Shown: one piece after another, positions 51,852 through 60,496 of the stretch
Position numbering within the stretch: position 1 is the first letter of the stretch
Layout: each line of letters begins with the position of its first letter
Assembly: GCA_965207275.1 (NCBI GenBank)
Contig: CBDBMH010000001.1
Coordinates: forward strand, 1,054,001 to 1,118,000
Direction: 5' to 3'
Origin: Bin22 sp965207275
GTDB taxonomy: Bacteria > Chloroflexota > Dehalococcoidia > Lucifugimonadales > UBA3495
DNA length: 64,000 nucleotides
Program-made: the position numbers and the translations under genes
Notes under the pieces: generated by a model
What the model saw: only the letters and a program-made list of their open reading frames with translations
Told to the model about the DNA's origin: nothing
Database searches by the model: none

Positions 51852-52167
51852 ATAGAGGCAGGGCAACCGCGCCAGAGTTCCTGTCATTCTGAACGGAGTG
51901 AAGAATCTAAACTCTAACCCACATGCCGCTCCTCGGACCCTAAACCGGGCTGAGAAGTGGGATTTCAGGTCCTTCAGCAAGCTCAGGCGTCCGTCCGCCG
52001 CGGCGGACCCCAGACGGGGCTACAAAGCTTAACCAAAGCACATTGAGAAGTTCGTAATGCCATTGTCCTGCGCCGCCATCGAGGCTGTCTGCCCGGCGCT
52101 GGACGGCAAGGGTACAATGGTTAGTTCCAGGGTTGATTCCAGCCGGTAACTCCGGGGACAATGAAGC
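51852..52167. other. 316-bp gap with a GC-rich palindrome
   Basis: Holds the family A variant at 51968 and the perfect 16-bp palindrome GTCCGCCGCGGCGGAC (51993-52008). No gene. Confidence 0.5.
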
Positions 52168-53664
52168 ATGAGGACAGGTGCCCATTACAAGGAAAGCCTG
52201 CGCGACGGGCGTGACGTATGGGTGGTGGGCGAAGGCCCGGTGGAGGACGTAACCACCCACCCGGCCACGGCGGCCATGGTCAATGAGTACGTGGCCTGGT
52301 ACGACCGCCACTTCGACCCCCAGTGGCAGGACACGCTGCTGACGCCGCCCGACGCGAATGGCCAAAGGCATCCTCTGGCATCGACCCCGCCGAAGACATC
52401 CGACGACCTGCGCCGCCTGGGCAAGGCCATCAGCGCGGTCCACTATCTGACCGGCGGCAACATGACCCACACTCCGGGCTACGGCGCGCTGATTGCCCTG
52501 GGCATGCTGAACGTTCTGAAGCGGCTGGACTACTCCGCCGAAGACATTGCGGATGCGGAAGAATACCGGCAGTCGCTGGCGGAAAGCGGTCGGTTTCTCA
52601 CCTTTGCCGGGGGCGGCCCGCTGATCGGCACTCGGCTGCGGGAGGATGAGAATGACCGGGCGGCCCTGAAGCTGGTCAGCGAAACGGACGAGGGGGTCGT
52701 CATCACCGGAAAGGTGCAGATGCACACCAGTACCCCCTTCGCCGAGGACCTGCTCATCACCAGCAGGACCGAATTGCCGCCGGACAGCGGCCGGCACCTT
52801 TGGTTCATTGTGCCGGTGAACGCTCCGGGCTTGAAGGTGGTGTCGCGCCGCATCGCAGCCCGGCATAGCAATCCTTTCCTGTCGCCCCTGAGCAGTCGTT
52901 TTGACGAACTGGACTCCATGGTATGGCTGGAGAATGTTTTCGTCCCCCGCCATCGGGTCTTTACCGGCGAACCCATCAACCGCAACACACGCCACGGGCT
53001 GGTATCCTGGCTGCTGTGGCACCACAGTTACGGATGGCTGGCCAAGGCGGAACTGACCATGTCCATCGCCCTGGCGTTGGCGGAAGTTATGGGCCTCAAG
53101 GAAAATCCCCAGACCACCGAGCAACTGGTTGAACTGACCGTAAACGTCCAGACCACACGCACCTGCATGACGGCGGCGGAACTGGAACCCGAAACCACGG
53201 CCGGCGGCCACGCCCTGCCCAACCAGCTTCACGTGGCGGCGGCGGGCGTCAACACCCTGCGGGTGCGCCAGCGTATGGGCGAGATTTTGCGCGCTCTGCC
53301 CGGTTCGTCGCTGGTCAACGCCCCGGCTGATACCGACTTTGCCGACCCGGTCATGGCCGCCGAGCTGGAGGATGCCTTTGGCGGAGGCGGTTATACGGCC
53401 CTGCAGCGGGCGGCCCTGCTGCAACTGGCCTGGGACCAGGTGTCGTCCGGGCTGGACGGTCGGGAGGCGGTGTTTGAACTGCACGCCAGTGGTGGACTGG
53501 CCGCCTGGCAGCGACGGCTGGCGGCCTGGTTTGAACGGTACACCGAACTGGCCAACGGAGTGCACAACTTTGTCCAGGTGGAACTTCCCCATTTGGACCT
53601 GTCCAGCCTGACGGAACTGCCGGCGCCGCCCAGGCGGATGCCGCAGCCGACGCACCGGGCGTGA
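52168..53664 (+). CDS. 4-hydroxyphenylacetate 3-monooxygenase-type (HpaB-like) flavin oxygenase
   Basis: A 498-residue flavin-dependent monooxygenase with the acyl-CoA-dehydrogenase-like fold of HpaB. MRTGAHYKESLRDGRDVWVVGE is the HpaB opening; FVPRHRVFTGEP and AVHYLTGGNMTHTPGYG near the flavin site also fit. HpaB uses FADH2 from a reductase (HpaC), which I do not see nearby. Aromatic or heteroaromatic hydroxylation is the best guess. Confidence 0.83.
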   Translation: MRTGAHYKESLRDGRDVWVVGEGPVEDVTTHPATAAMVNEYVAWYDRHFDPQWQDTLLTPPDANGQRHPLASTPPKTSDDLRRLGKAISAVHYLTGGNMTHTPGYGALIALGMLNVLKRLDYSAEDIADAEEYRQSLAESGRFLTFAGGGPLIGTRLREDENDRAALKLVSETDEGVVITGKVQMHTSTPFAEDLLITSRTELPPDSGRHLWFIVPVNAPGLKVVSRRIAARHSNPFLSPLSSRFDELDSMVWLENVFVPRHRVFTGEPINRNTRHGLVSWLLWHHSYGWLAKAELTMSIALALAEVMGLKENPQTTEQLVELTVNVQTTRTCMTAAELEPETTAGGHALPNQLHVAAAGVNTLRVRQRMGEILRALPGSSLVNAPADTDFADPVMAAELEDAFGGGGYTALQRAALLQLAWDQVSSGLDGREAVFELHASGGLAAWQRRLAAWFERYTELANGVHNFVQVELPHLDLSSLTELPAPPRRMPQPTHRA

Positions 53665-53730
53665 GGGGTGGGGCTATAGACTGGTATATATTGCGCGGCG
53701 CTGTCGAGATGGTGGTGGCATTCGCGTTTT

Positions 53731-53793
53731 CACCCCATCCTGACCTTCCCACCAGAGGTGGACGTTCCGCCCCCGTCAAGGGGGAAGGGATTT
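53731..53793. repeat. family C repeat
   Basis: TCACCCCATCCTGACCTTCC at 53730-53749, then GGTGGACGTTCCGCCCCCGTC at 53758-53778; see 28851 and 54605. Confidence 0.7.
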
Positions 53794-53903
53794 TTGACTC
53801 GACTCTGCAATCACCCAGGTAATCACCTGGCCCTGCATGTCAGGGAAACGCCAGGCAGTGTAGAATGACAGCAAGGAAAGAACACAGCAAGGAGGTTGCT
53901 TCT

Positions 53904-54173
53904 GTGAACGCGCCAACCCGCCCGACGGCTGAGATCGCCCGCTTGGGCCAGGAGATTTACCTGCGGGACATCCGTTCCAAGGTTGAAACTGCCCACCAGG
54001 GCCGGGTGGTCGCCATTGACGTGGATACCGGGGACTGGGCCATGGACGACGACGCTCTTGCTGCGGCGGACGCTCTGCGGGAACGGCGTCCTGCTCCCGA
54101 CATCTGGGTTGTGAAAGTGGGGCATCCTACGCTGCGCACCTTTGGGGGCGGTTCTCGCCGGCGGGCGGGATGA
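53904..54173 (+). CDS. Small protein co-encoded with an aspartic protease
   Basis: An 89-residue protein starting at GTG 53904, eight bases after a perfect AAGGAGG; the frame is open from 53865. IARLGQEIYLRDIRSKVETAHQGRVVAIDVDTGDW is the conserved part in my reading, followed by ALAAADALRERRPAPDIWVVKVG. Function unknown. Its last four bases overlap the next gene (ATGA), an aspartic protease: this small-protein/protease arrangement is known to me from other environmental bacteria and resembles a toxin-antitoxin layout, without proof. Confidence 0.75.
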   Translation: MNAPTRPTAEIARLGQEIYLRDIRSKVETAHQGRVVAIDVDTGDWAMDDDALAAADALRERRPAPDIWVVKVGHPTLRTFGGGSRRRAG

Positions 54174-54541
54174 TAGAGGGCCTGGTCAACGCAAACAACG
54201 AAGCCATCTTGTCGCTCACAATCCACGGCCCGGAGGAACGGAATCGGGAGGTGAACGCCGTGATTGACACGGGCTACAGTGGCTTCCTGACTTTGCCGGC
54301 GGCGTTGGTGGCGGAACTGGATTTGCCTTACGTTTTCAGCAGCAGCGCGACCCTGGCCGACAATACGGAAGTGGGCTTTCCCGTACACCGGGTCACGGCG
54401 GTTTGGGACGGCAACCCGCGAGACATTCAGGCCGACGCCGTGGGCGCCACGCCCCTGGTGGGAATGGCCTTGCTGGAGGCCCATAGTCTATACGTAGAAG
54501 TCAGGGACGGTGGGCCCGTAGTCATCCGGGCCGAGGAGTAG
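54170..54541 (+). CDS. Clan AA (retropepsin-like) aspartic protease
   Basis: A 123-residue single-domain aspartic protease; Asp33 in NAVIDTGYSGFLTLP is catalytic, and the flap and end follow (VGFPVHRVTAVWDG; LVGMALLEAHSLYVEV). It overlaps the upstream small gene by four bases. Second of three such genes in the window. Its partner could be substrate or inhibitor. Confidence 0.84.
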   Translation: MIEGLVNANNEAILSLTIHGPEERNREVNAVIDTGYSGFLTLPAALVAELDLPYVFSSSATLADNTEVGFPVHRVTAVWDGNPRDIQADAVGATPLVGMALLEAHSLYVEVRDGGPVVIRAEE

Positions 54542-54604
54542 CGCAGCGCGGGGTACCATTCCCCTCGTGTTTGGCCGTAACTGTTCAACGCTGAGGGTAA
54601 TGCC

Positions 54605-54650
54605 CTCACCCCCATCCTGCCCTGCCCCTTCAAGGGGGCAGGGACTTTGA
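54605..54650. repeat. family C repeat (short)
   Basis: CTCACCCCCATCCTGCCCTG then CCCCTTCAAGGGGG; sits between the protease and the BNR gene. Confidence 0.65.
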
Positions 54651-54696
54651 GACTGTTTCTTAGCCCGCCAAGAACCTGGAACTGAAAGGTGCAACC

Positions 54697-57600
54697 ATGA
54701 CCACGACTGAAACTCAGATTGCCGCAGAAATAGTCCCTTCCATGCCCCCGGAGTTGCTGGGCGCGGTCAGGTGGCGGTGCATTGGGCCACCCCGGGGCGG
54801 CCGGGTGGTTGCCGTAGCCGGCGACCCGGTCAATCCCATGGTCTTCTACTTCGGGGCCTGCGCCGGCGGCGTCTGGAAGACCACCGACGGTGGCACCTAC
54901 TGGGACAACGTTTCCGACGGCTACTTCAATACCGCGTCGGTGGGAGCCATTGCCGTCGCTCCGTCGGACTGCAACGTGATTTATGCCGGAATGGGCGAGT
55001 CCACCATCCGTGGAGACGTTACTTACGGCGACGGAGTGTACAAGTCCACCGATGGCGGGCAGACCTGGGCCAACGTGGGCCTGTCCGACACCCGCCACAT
55101 TTCCCGGGTGCGTGTCCATCCCGCCGACCCCGACCTGGTGTACGTGGCGGCCCTGGGCCACGCCTACGGCCCCAACGAGGAGCGGGGAATCTTCCGCTCC
55201 CGGGACGGGGGCAAGAACTGGGAGCGGGTGCTGTTCCGCAGCGAGAACGCCGGGGCGGCGGACTTGTCCCTGGACCCCAGCAACCCCCGCATCCTGTACG
55301 CCGCCATCTGGCAGACCCGCCGTACGCCGTGGAGCCTGATCAGCGGCGGGGAGGAAAGCGGCATCTTCAAGTCGGTGGACGGGGGCGATACCTGGACCGA
55401 GATTACCGACAACCCGGGCCTGCCCGGCGGGCTTAAGGGGCGCATCGGCGTGGCCGCATCCCCGGCCAAATCCGGGCGGGTGTGGGCCACCATCGAGGCG
55501 GAAGACTGCGGGGTGTACCGCTCGGACGATGGAGGCGATACCTGGGAACTGGTCAGCGACAACCGGGACCTTCAGGGCCGGCCCTGGTACTACCAGCATA
55601 TCTTCGCCGATCCCCAGGACGCCGAAACGGTCTGGATTCTCAACTACCAGTGCTGGAAGTCGGTGGACGGCGGCCGTAACTTCAATCGGGTTACCACGCC
55701 CCACGGCGACGACCACGACCTGTGGATCGACCCCAACAATCCCCTGCGGATGATCGAGGGCAACGACGGCGGCGCCTGCGTCAGTTTCAACGGCGGCGAA
55801 AGCTGGTCCACCATCTACAACCAGTTGACGGGCCAGTTCTACCACCTGACCACCGACAATCGTTTCCCCTACCGGGTGTACGGCACCCAGCAGGACAACA
55901 CGGCCATCAGCGTGCCTTCCCGCACACACAAGGGGGCCATACCCTGGGGCGACTGCTACGTGGTGGGCAACTCGGAGAGCGGTTACATCGCTCTGCATCC
56001 CGACGACCCGGATACCGTCATTTCCGGGGCCATCGGCAGTTCCGCCGGGGGCGGCGGCAACATGCTGCACTACGACCACGCCACCGGCCAGGTGCGGATA
56101 ATCACTGTCTGGCCGGAACTGTATTCGGGCTGGGGCGCCAAGGACATGAAGTACCGGTTCCAATGGACCTATCCCATCATGTTTTCGCCCCACGACCAAA
56201 ATACTCTGTACGTGGCCGGCAATCTGGTCTTCCGCTCCACCGATCTGGGCGGCAGCTGGGAAGCCATCAGCCCCGACCTGACCCGTCACGACCCGTCCAC
56301 CCTGGAACCGTCGGGCGGGCCCATTACCAGGGACACGTCCGGCGCCGAAATCTACGCCACCATTTTCGCCTTCGTGGAATCGCCCCACGAGCAAGGGGTA
56401 TTCTGGGCCGGTTCCGACGATGGGCTGGTCCATCTGTCCCGGGACAGCGGCGCCACGTGGGAGCCAGTCACGCCGCCGGACTTGCCCGAGTGGACGCTCA
56501 TCTCCATGATTGAAGTTTCGCCCCACGACCCGGCCACCGCCTACATTGCGGCCACCCGTTACAAACTGGACGACACCCGCCCCATGCTTTACCGGACCGC
56601 CGACTACGGCCGGACCTGGACATTGATTACCAACGGCCTGCCGGAGGACGACTACACCCGGGTAGTGCGGGAAGACCCCGTCCGCCCGGGTCTGCTCTAC
56701 TGCGGTACCGAGACGGGGGCCTACGTGTCCTTTGACCAGGGTGAATCCTGGCAGACGCTGCGGGCCAACTTGCCTGTGGTGCCCGTCTATGACCTGGCCG
56801 TTAAGGAGGACAACCTGTTGGCCGCCACCCACGGGCGGGCCTTCTGGATTCTGGACGACCTGAACCAGTTACGCCAGCTGAATCCGGCACTGGCGGACAC
56901 TTACTGCAGCCTGCTGCAGCCCCGGGATACTTACCGCGTCCGGTCGCCCTTCCGCGACCGCAAGCCCACCACCGGCAAGAGCTACCGCGCCGGGCTGGGC
57001 GCCGACGTTACCTACAGCGAGTCCCTGGGCAAGCAGGGCGAGGTGGTACGCAAGATGTGGGACGCCGGCGAAAACCCGCCCGACGGGGCGCTTCTCCACT
57101 ACTACCTGAAGGAAACGCCGGAGGAGGAGGTAACCGTCACCATCCTGGACGGTGACGGGAGCATAATACAGAGCTTTTCCAGCAATGCCCCGGAGGCTGG
57201 CGAGGACAACCCGGAACCAAGAGCGCCGGCCGGGGCAGGAATGAACCGTTTCGTATGGAATATGCGGTACCCGGCGGCGACCAGGGTGCCTGAGGACAAG
57301 ACTACCGAGGACTCCCTGGTCGGCCCCCTGGCACCGCCGGGCGCCTATCGGGCAACGTTGCAGGTGGGCGACCAGTCGCAGACTCAGGAGTTCCGCATCC
57401 TGAAGGACCCCAGGGTGGCCGCCACCCAGGAAGACCTGGAGGCCCAGTTCCGCTTCCTGGTGGAGATTCGGGACAGGGTTTCGGAGACCCACGACGCCAT
57501 CAACCAATTGCGGCGGGTACGCCAGCAGGTGGACCAGTGGGTAAGCCGCGCCCAGGGCCATTCGTCGGAGGAGACGGTGGCCGACGCGGCGGAGGCCGTT

Positions 57601-57885
57601 AAGGAAAAGCTGAAGGAAATTGAGGACGAGTTGATCCAGCCAGCATACCGGGGGGCGCGCGACCGGCTGCACATGCCGACGCGGCTGAACCGCAAGTTGG
57701 CGGAGCTGACCGCCGTGGTGGCCACCGCAGACTTCGCTCCCCCGCAGCAGGCCTACCAGGTCTTTGAGTACCTGTCCGGCGAAATTGACGTTCAGCTGGC
57801 TGCCCTGCAGGCGGTCATTGATGAGGACGTGGCCCAGTTCTCCAACCTGGTGCGGGATTTGGACGTTCCTACCATAGCGACGTAG
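54697..57885 (+). CDS. BNR/VPS10-type beta-propeller protein
   Basis: A 1062-residue protein whose first 690 residues are BNR/Asp-box propeller strands (KTTDGGTYWDNV, KSTDGGQTWANV, RSRDGGKNWERV, KSVDGGDTWTEI, RSDDGGDTWELV, KSVDGGRNFNRV, RTADYGRTWTLI), the sortilin/VPS10-like type often labelled glycosyl hydrolase. No catalytic sialidase residues are evident. The C-terminal part holds a beta region (ARAPAGAGMNRFVWNMRYP) and a helical domain (FLVEIRDRVSETHDAINQLRRVRQQV). No signal peptide. The last 50 residues are copied downstream at 58386. Confidence 0.85.
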   Translation: MTTTETQIAAEIVPSMPPELLGAVRWRCIGPPRGGRVVAVAGDPVNPMVFYFGACAGGVWKTTDGGTYWDNVSDGYFNTASVGAIAVAPSDCNVIYAGMGESTIRGDVTYGDGVYKSTDGGQTWANVGLSDTRHISRVRVHPADPDLVYVAALGHAYGPNEERGIFRSRDGGKNWERVLFRSENAGAADLSLDPSNPRILYAAIWQTRRTPWSLISGGEESGIFKSVDGGDTWTEITDNPGLPGGLKGRIGVAASPAKSGRVWATIEAEDCGVYRSDDGGDTWELVSDNRDLQGRPWYYQHIFADPQDAETVWILNYQCWKSVDGGRNFNRVTTPHGDDHDLWIDPNNPLRMIEGNDGGACVSFNGGESWSTIYNQLTGQFYHLTTDNRFPYRVYGTQQDNTAISVPSRTHKGAIPWGDCYVVGNSESGYIALHPDDPDTVISGAIGSSAGGGGNMLHYDHATGQVRIITVWPELYSGWGAKDMKYRFQWTYPIMFSPHDQNTLYVAGNLVFRSTDLGGSWEAISPDLTRHDPSTLEPSGGPITRDTSGAEIYATIFAFVESPHEQGVFWAGSDDGLVHLSRDSGATWEPVTPPDLPEWTLISMIEVSPHDPATAYIAATRYKLDDTRPMLYRTADYGRTWTLITNGLPEDDYTRVVREDPVRPGLLYCGTETGAYVSFDQGESWQTLRANLPVVPVYDLAVKEDNLLAATHGRAFWILDDLNQLRQLNPALADTYCSLLQPRDTYRVRSPFRDRKPTTGKSYRAGLGADVTYSESLGKQGEVVRKMWDAGENPPDGALLHYYLKETPEEEVTVTILDGDGSIIQSFSSNAPEAGEDNPEPRAPAGAGMNRFVWNMRYPAATRVPEDKTTEDSLVGPLAPPGAYRATLQVGDQSQTQEFRILKDPRVAATQEDLEAQFRFLVEIRDRVSETHDAINQLRRVRQQVDQWVSRAQGHSSEETVADAAEAVKEKLKEIEDELIQPAYRGARDRLHMPTRLNRKLAELTAVVATADFAPPQQAYQVFEYLSGEIDVQLAALQAVIDEDVAQFSNLVRDLDVPTIAT

Positions 57886-57927
57886 TGGACCGAGATTATT
57901 GCCTTGATCGATCTACACAGGTAGCGG

Positions 57928-58293
57928 ATGATGAAAATGGGAACCGCAACCACAACGATTGAAGTAGGAGACCCCCAGGGGCGGAATTTCAGGGAGATTG
58001 AACTGGAAGTGGATACCGGATCCACCTATACGGCATTGCCCTGTGAAATGCTGGAATCGCTGGGAGTGCCGGTCAACCGGACCGAGAGGGCACGGCTGGC
58101 CGACGGTACCGCGCACGCAGTGGAAGTAGGGTGGACCCAAATCAGGGTAGCCGGCAAACAGATTGCCACGCCGGTTATTTTCGCCGAAGAGGGAGAGCCC
58201 AGCCTAACGGGCGTGGTTACCCTGGAAGACGCTGCGCTGGGAGTGGACCCGCTTAACAACGAACTGATAACGGTAACAATCAAGCGATATTGA
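57928..58293 (+). CDS. Clan AA (retropepsin-like) aspartic protease
   Basis: A 121-residue protein; the catalytic Asp29 is in LEVDTGSTYTALPCEML, and GEPSLTGVVTLEDAALGVDP ends the domain. A start at 57937 is possible. It stands between the BNR gene and a duplicate of that gene's 3' end, which may mean that it was inserted there together with the duplication. Confidence 0.82.
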   Translation: MMKMGTATTTIEVGDPQGRNFREIELEVDTGSTYTALPCEMLESLGVPVNRTERARLADGTAHAVEVGWTQIRVAGKQIATPVIFAEEGEPSLTGVVTLEDAALGVDPLNNELITVTIKRY

Positions 58294-58341
58294 AGGGAAT
58301 TAGGCTGACTGGGAACGTCTGAAGAATGACAGAATCCACAA

Positions 58342-58533
58342 TTGTTCAGAGTTTCCTTATTTCGAAAGCGCCAAACTTTGAAGGCGCCCCCGCAGCAGGT
58401 CCACCAGGTCTTTGAGTACCTGTCCGGCGAAATTGACGTTCAGATGGCTGCCCTGCAGGTGGTCACTGATGAGGACGTGGCCCAGTTCTCCAACCTGGTG
58501 CGGGATTTGGACGTTCCTGCAATAGCAACGTAG
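58342..58533 (+). pseudogene. Truncated duplicate of the BNR gene's 3' end
   Basis: 58386-58533 repeats 57738-57885 with about a dozen changes, ending in the same stop codon (…VRDLDVPxIAT). Its first codons (58342-58380) are new. Without start-site support or a domain, it is best read as a remnant of a duplication, not a gene. Confidence 0.75.
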
Positions 58534-58701
58534 GCTGTAGCGACGTAGGCGAGGTTGTTTAGTCAGACCGGCGCCATCTGGCAATTTGTACACAAGAGCC
58601 CTATAGGCAAGGGAAAAAGGCTAAGGCAGCGATTTGCTGAACACGGCCGGGGAAGGCCGGTTAAGGTATAGGAATCCCTCCGCCCGCCGTTGACCTTGGC
58701 C

Positions 58702-59544
58702 TCACGCCTGTCCCTGCCTCCAGTCGTGGCGGGGTTGCCATCCCAGCAGCCTCTGCGCCTTTTCGGTGCTTATCACGCTGGCAGTGCCGCCCAGTCCTTC
58801 CCGTATCTCCACCACGTCGCCAAAGTTCCTCTTGACCAGGTCAATCGTGGGCTCATCGAACCGGGAGGAGGGCTGGGCCAGCATGAAGGCCTCGTATTCC
58901 TCTATCTCTGCGTCAAGCGCCAATACGTGGGCCTCGGCCACGTCCCTGGCGTCGGCGTAGGCCCACATTACCAGGGTAAGGGGATTCTCCGGTGTGGGAG
59001 CCGGCCAGGGAAACTCCGCCTGTACTTCCGGCAGGGCTACGTTGGTGAACCGCAGACTGACCACCGTGGTTCCCGAGTTGCGGGCGACCATCCGGCCGAT
59101 GTCCTCTCCCACCTGCTTGGACAGGCCGTAAGGTTCGAAGGGCATCATGGGGTGTTCTTCGTCCAGGGGCAGGTAAAGGGGTACGAAGGCGTTCCCGTCG
59201 TGTGCCCACCCCATACCGAAGGCGCTGGAGGAAAATACCACCCGGCGCAGGCCCAGTTCCGCCGCAGACATCATTACGTTAAAGGCGCTAGCCAGGTTAT
59301 TTTCGAAGATTACTCTGGGCTCTTCCCGCAGCGGCCCGGGGATAGCTCCCATGTGCACCACTGCCTCCGCCTCCTGGAGAAGGTCCTCCACCGCAGAGGC
59401 GTCACTCAGATCGCAGCGTACGAACTCCGTTGGCAGATCATCCGCGGCCAACCGGTCCGTCGCCAGGACTGGCCGGCCCTGGTCCACCAGCAACTCCACT
59501 ACCCGCCGTCCCAATCTGCCCGCCGCTCCGGTAACTACTATCAT
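58702..59544 (-). CDS. NAD(P)-dependent epimerase/dehydratase-type reductase
   Basis: A 280-residue extended SDR with Rossmann loop VTGAAGRLGRRVVELL, serine in VVFSSSAFGMGW and the YGLSKQVGE pair, so the Ser-Tyr-Lys set is kept. Sequence of the uronate dehydrogenase-like type is possible; substrate unknown. GGAGG and five bases precede ATG 59544 (or ATG 59547). Confidence 0.87.
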   Translation of the reverse strand: MIVVTGAAGRLGRRVVELLVDQGRPVLATDRLAADDLPTEFVRCDLSDASAVEDLLQEAEAVVHMGAIPGPLREEPRVIFENNLASAFNVMMSAAELGLRRVVFSSSAFGMGWAHDGNAFVPLYLPLDEEHPMMPFEPYGLSKQVGEDIGRMVARNSGTTVVSLRFTNVALPEVQAEFPWPAPTPENPLTLVMWAYADARDVAEAHVLALDAEIEEYEAFMLAQPSSRFDEPTIDLVKRNFGDVVEIREGLGGTASVISTEKAQRLLGWQPRHDWRQGQA

Positions 59545-59701
59545 CATGTCCTCCGGGTCGCCTTCAGGGGTTTCACTGACCCTGCTCGCTGCATACGGGC
59601 TATGGGAATCGGGTTGTGGTCGAGACCAGGTTTCCTTCCCCTCAACATCCACCCACATTTGAACAACCGGGGAGTTTCCCAGGAACCGGGGTGGAATATA
59701 G

Positions 59702-59798
59702 TCACAACTTCGCGAATTTCTGTACGCGTTGGTTGGCAGTGTCTATCCCATAGATGCTGCCCCGGGAATCGGTGTAGACCTGGTGGGCGTTTTCGAAA
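59702..59798 (-). pseudogene. Severed C-terminal end of the NHL gene split by the IS
   Basis: Reverse strand reads FENAHQVYTDSRGSIYGIDTA and NQRVQKFAKL then TGA, the last propeller blade. It joins in frame to the truncated gene at 61482-62243 when the IS and one target copy are removed (RTFE + NAHQ). Carries no start of its own. Confidence 0.88.
59791..59798. repeat. target-site duplication, left copy
   Basis: TTTCGAAA, repeated exactly at 61499-61506. The eight bases are themselves a palindrome. Confidence 0.88.
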
Positions 59799-59870
59799 GG
59801 GAATTACCAACATAAGTTGACGTTGAGCTGCCCGGTAAGTATGCTTTGCGGTTATAAAGGCGGTGAAAAT

Positions 59871-60233
59871 ATGGCGCAAGATGAAGATCCTCTCCTCTGT
59901 ATGTGGTGCGCTGTTAGATGGCATGCACCCTGGTTTGACCAGTGTTACTGGTGCTCCCAACTCAAGCGACTTGGCTATGGACTTGCAATGCGTGCGTATT
60001 TGGAGGAAAACGATTTGCGCACGGGCCGAAGTTTTCATGAGGCAGCGGTAGCCATGTTTGAAGCGGGAATAATTACCGAAGAACCACCACCCTTCCGCCC
60101 GAGAGTATCGTCAATTCAATCCTCCAATGTGGATTCTTCCAGGGAACTCCAGTTCAGCAAATTGCGTTTCGCCCTCATCCTCGGCGCCTGCTGGTTTGCA
60201 GGATTCATATGCGGTGCCGTAGTGAGTGCGTGA
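59871..60233 (+). CDS. IS passenger: zinc-knuckle protein with C-terminal membrane helix
   Basis: A 120-residue protein inside the insertion sequence. CMWC near residue 10 and CYWC near 25 form a small zinc knuckle; residues about 97-118 (LILGACWFAGFICGAVV) are one membrane helix. AAGGCGGTG stands before ATG 59871. No known relative; the middle is helical. It points towards the transposase, and a hairpin at 60259 ends it. As passenger genes of this family are known in some subgroups, it may move with the element. Confidence 0.7.
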   Translation: MAQDEDPLLCMWCAVRWHAPWFDQCYWCSQLKRLGYGLAMRAYLEENDLRTGRSFHEAAVAMFEAGIITEEPPPFRPRVSSIQSSNVDSSRELQFSKLRFALILGACWFAGFICGAVVSA

Positions 60234-60258
60234 CTCAATAGGAAAAAGATTGCGAGGA

Positions 60259-60280
60259 CTGCCCAGGTAGTGCTGGGCAG
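60259..60280 (+). terminator. hairpin after the IS passenger gene
   Basis: CTGCCCAG, loop GTAGTG, CTGGGCAG: eight perfect pairs, then CCTCTTCC. It separates the passenger from the 60311 frame and the opposing transposase. Confidence 0.65.
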
Positions 60281-60310
60281 CCTCTTCCAGCACGGAAAGG
60301 AGGTGATATC

Positions 60311-60388
60311 GTGCCAGACGTGGGCATTGCTTCCGTCGTACAACGCCAAATAGGGCGTAGTCGGGCGCCTCGCTATAACTACCGCTAA
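60311..60388 (+). CDS. 25-residue micro-frame with an ideal ribosome site (uncertain)
   Basis: GTG 60311 lies seven bases after AAAGGAGGTGA, nearly the full complement of the 16S tail. It would encode MPDVGIASVVQRQIG and ten more, mostly basic residues. It is in the convergent middle of the insertion sequence. Function, if any, unknown; the site could equally be chance. Confidence 0.35.
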   Translation: MPDVGIASVVQRQIGRSRAPRYNYR

Positions 60389-60496
60389 CAGGCGGCGCGA
60401 GGCGCTCGACAAACCCAATCAGTGCGCCAGCAGGTCGGTAGACCACCGTGCGAAGCAATCCCATCCCAAACCACTGCTGGCAAGCTGACAAACTCA

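Noticed and set aside
51940..53655. 571-codon reverse frame opposite the HpaB-like gene
   Set aside because: Shadow frame; the forward strand has the family's conserved blocks.
54427..56832. Long open reverse frame (about 800 codons) opposite the BNR gene
   Set aside because: Composition is Gly/Val/His-rich without domains; it is the GC-driven shadow of the forward BNR gene, whose Asp-box repeats are clear.
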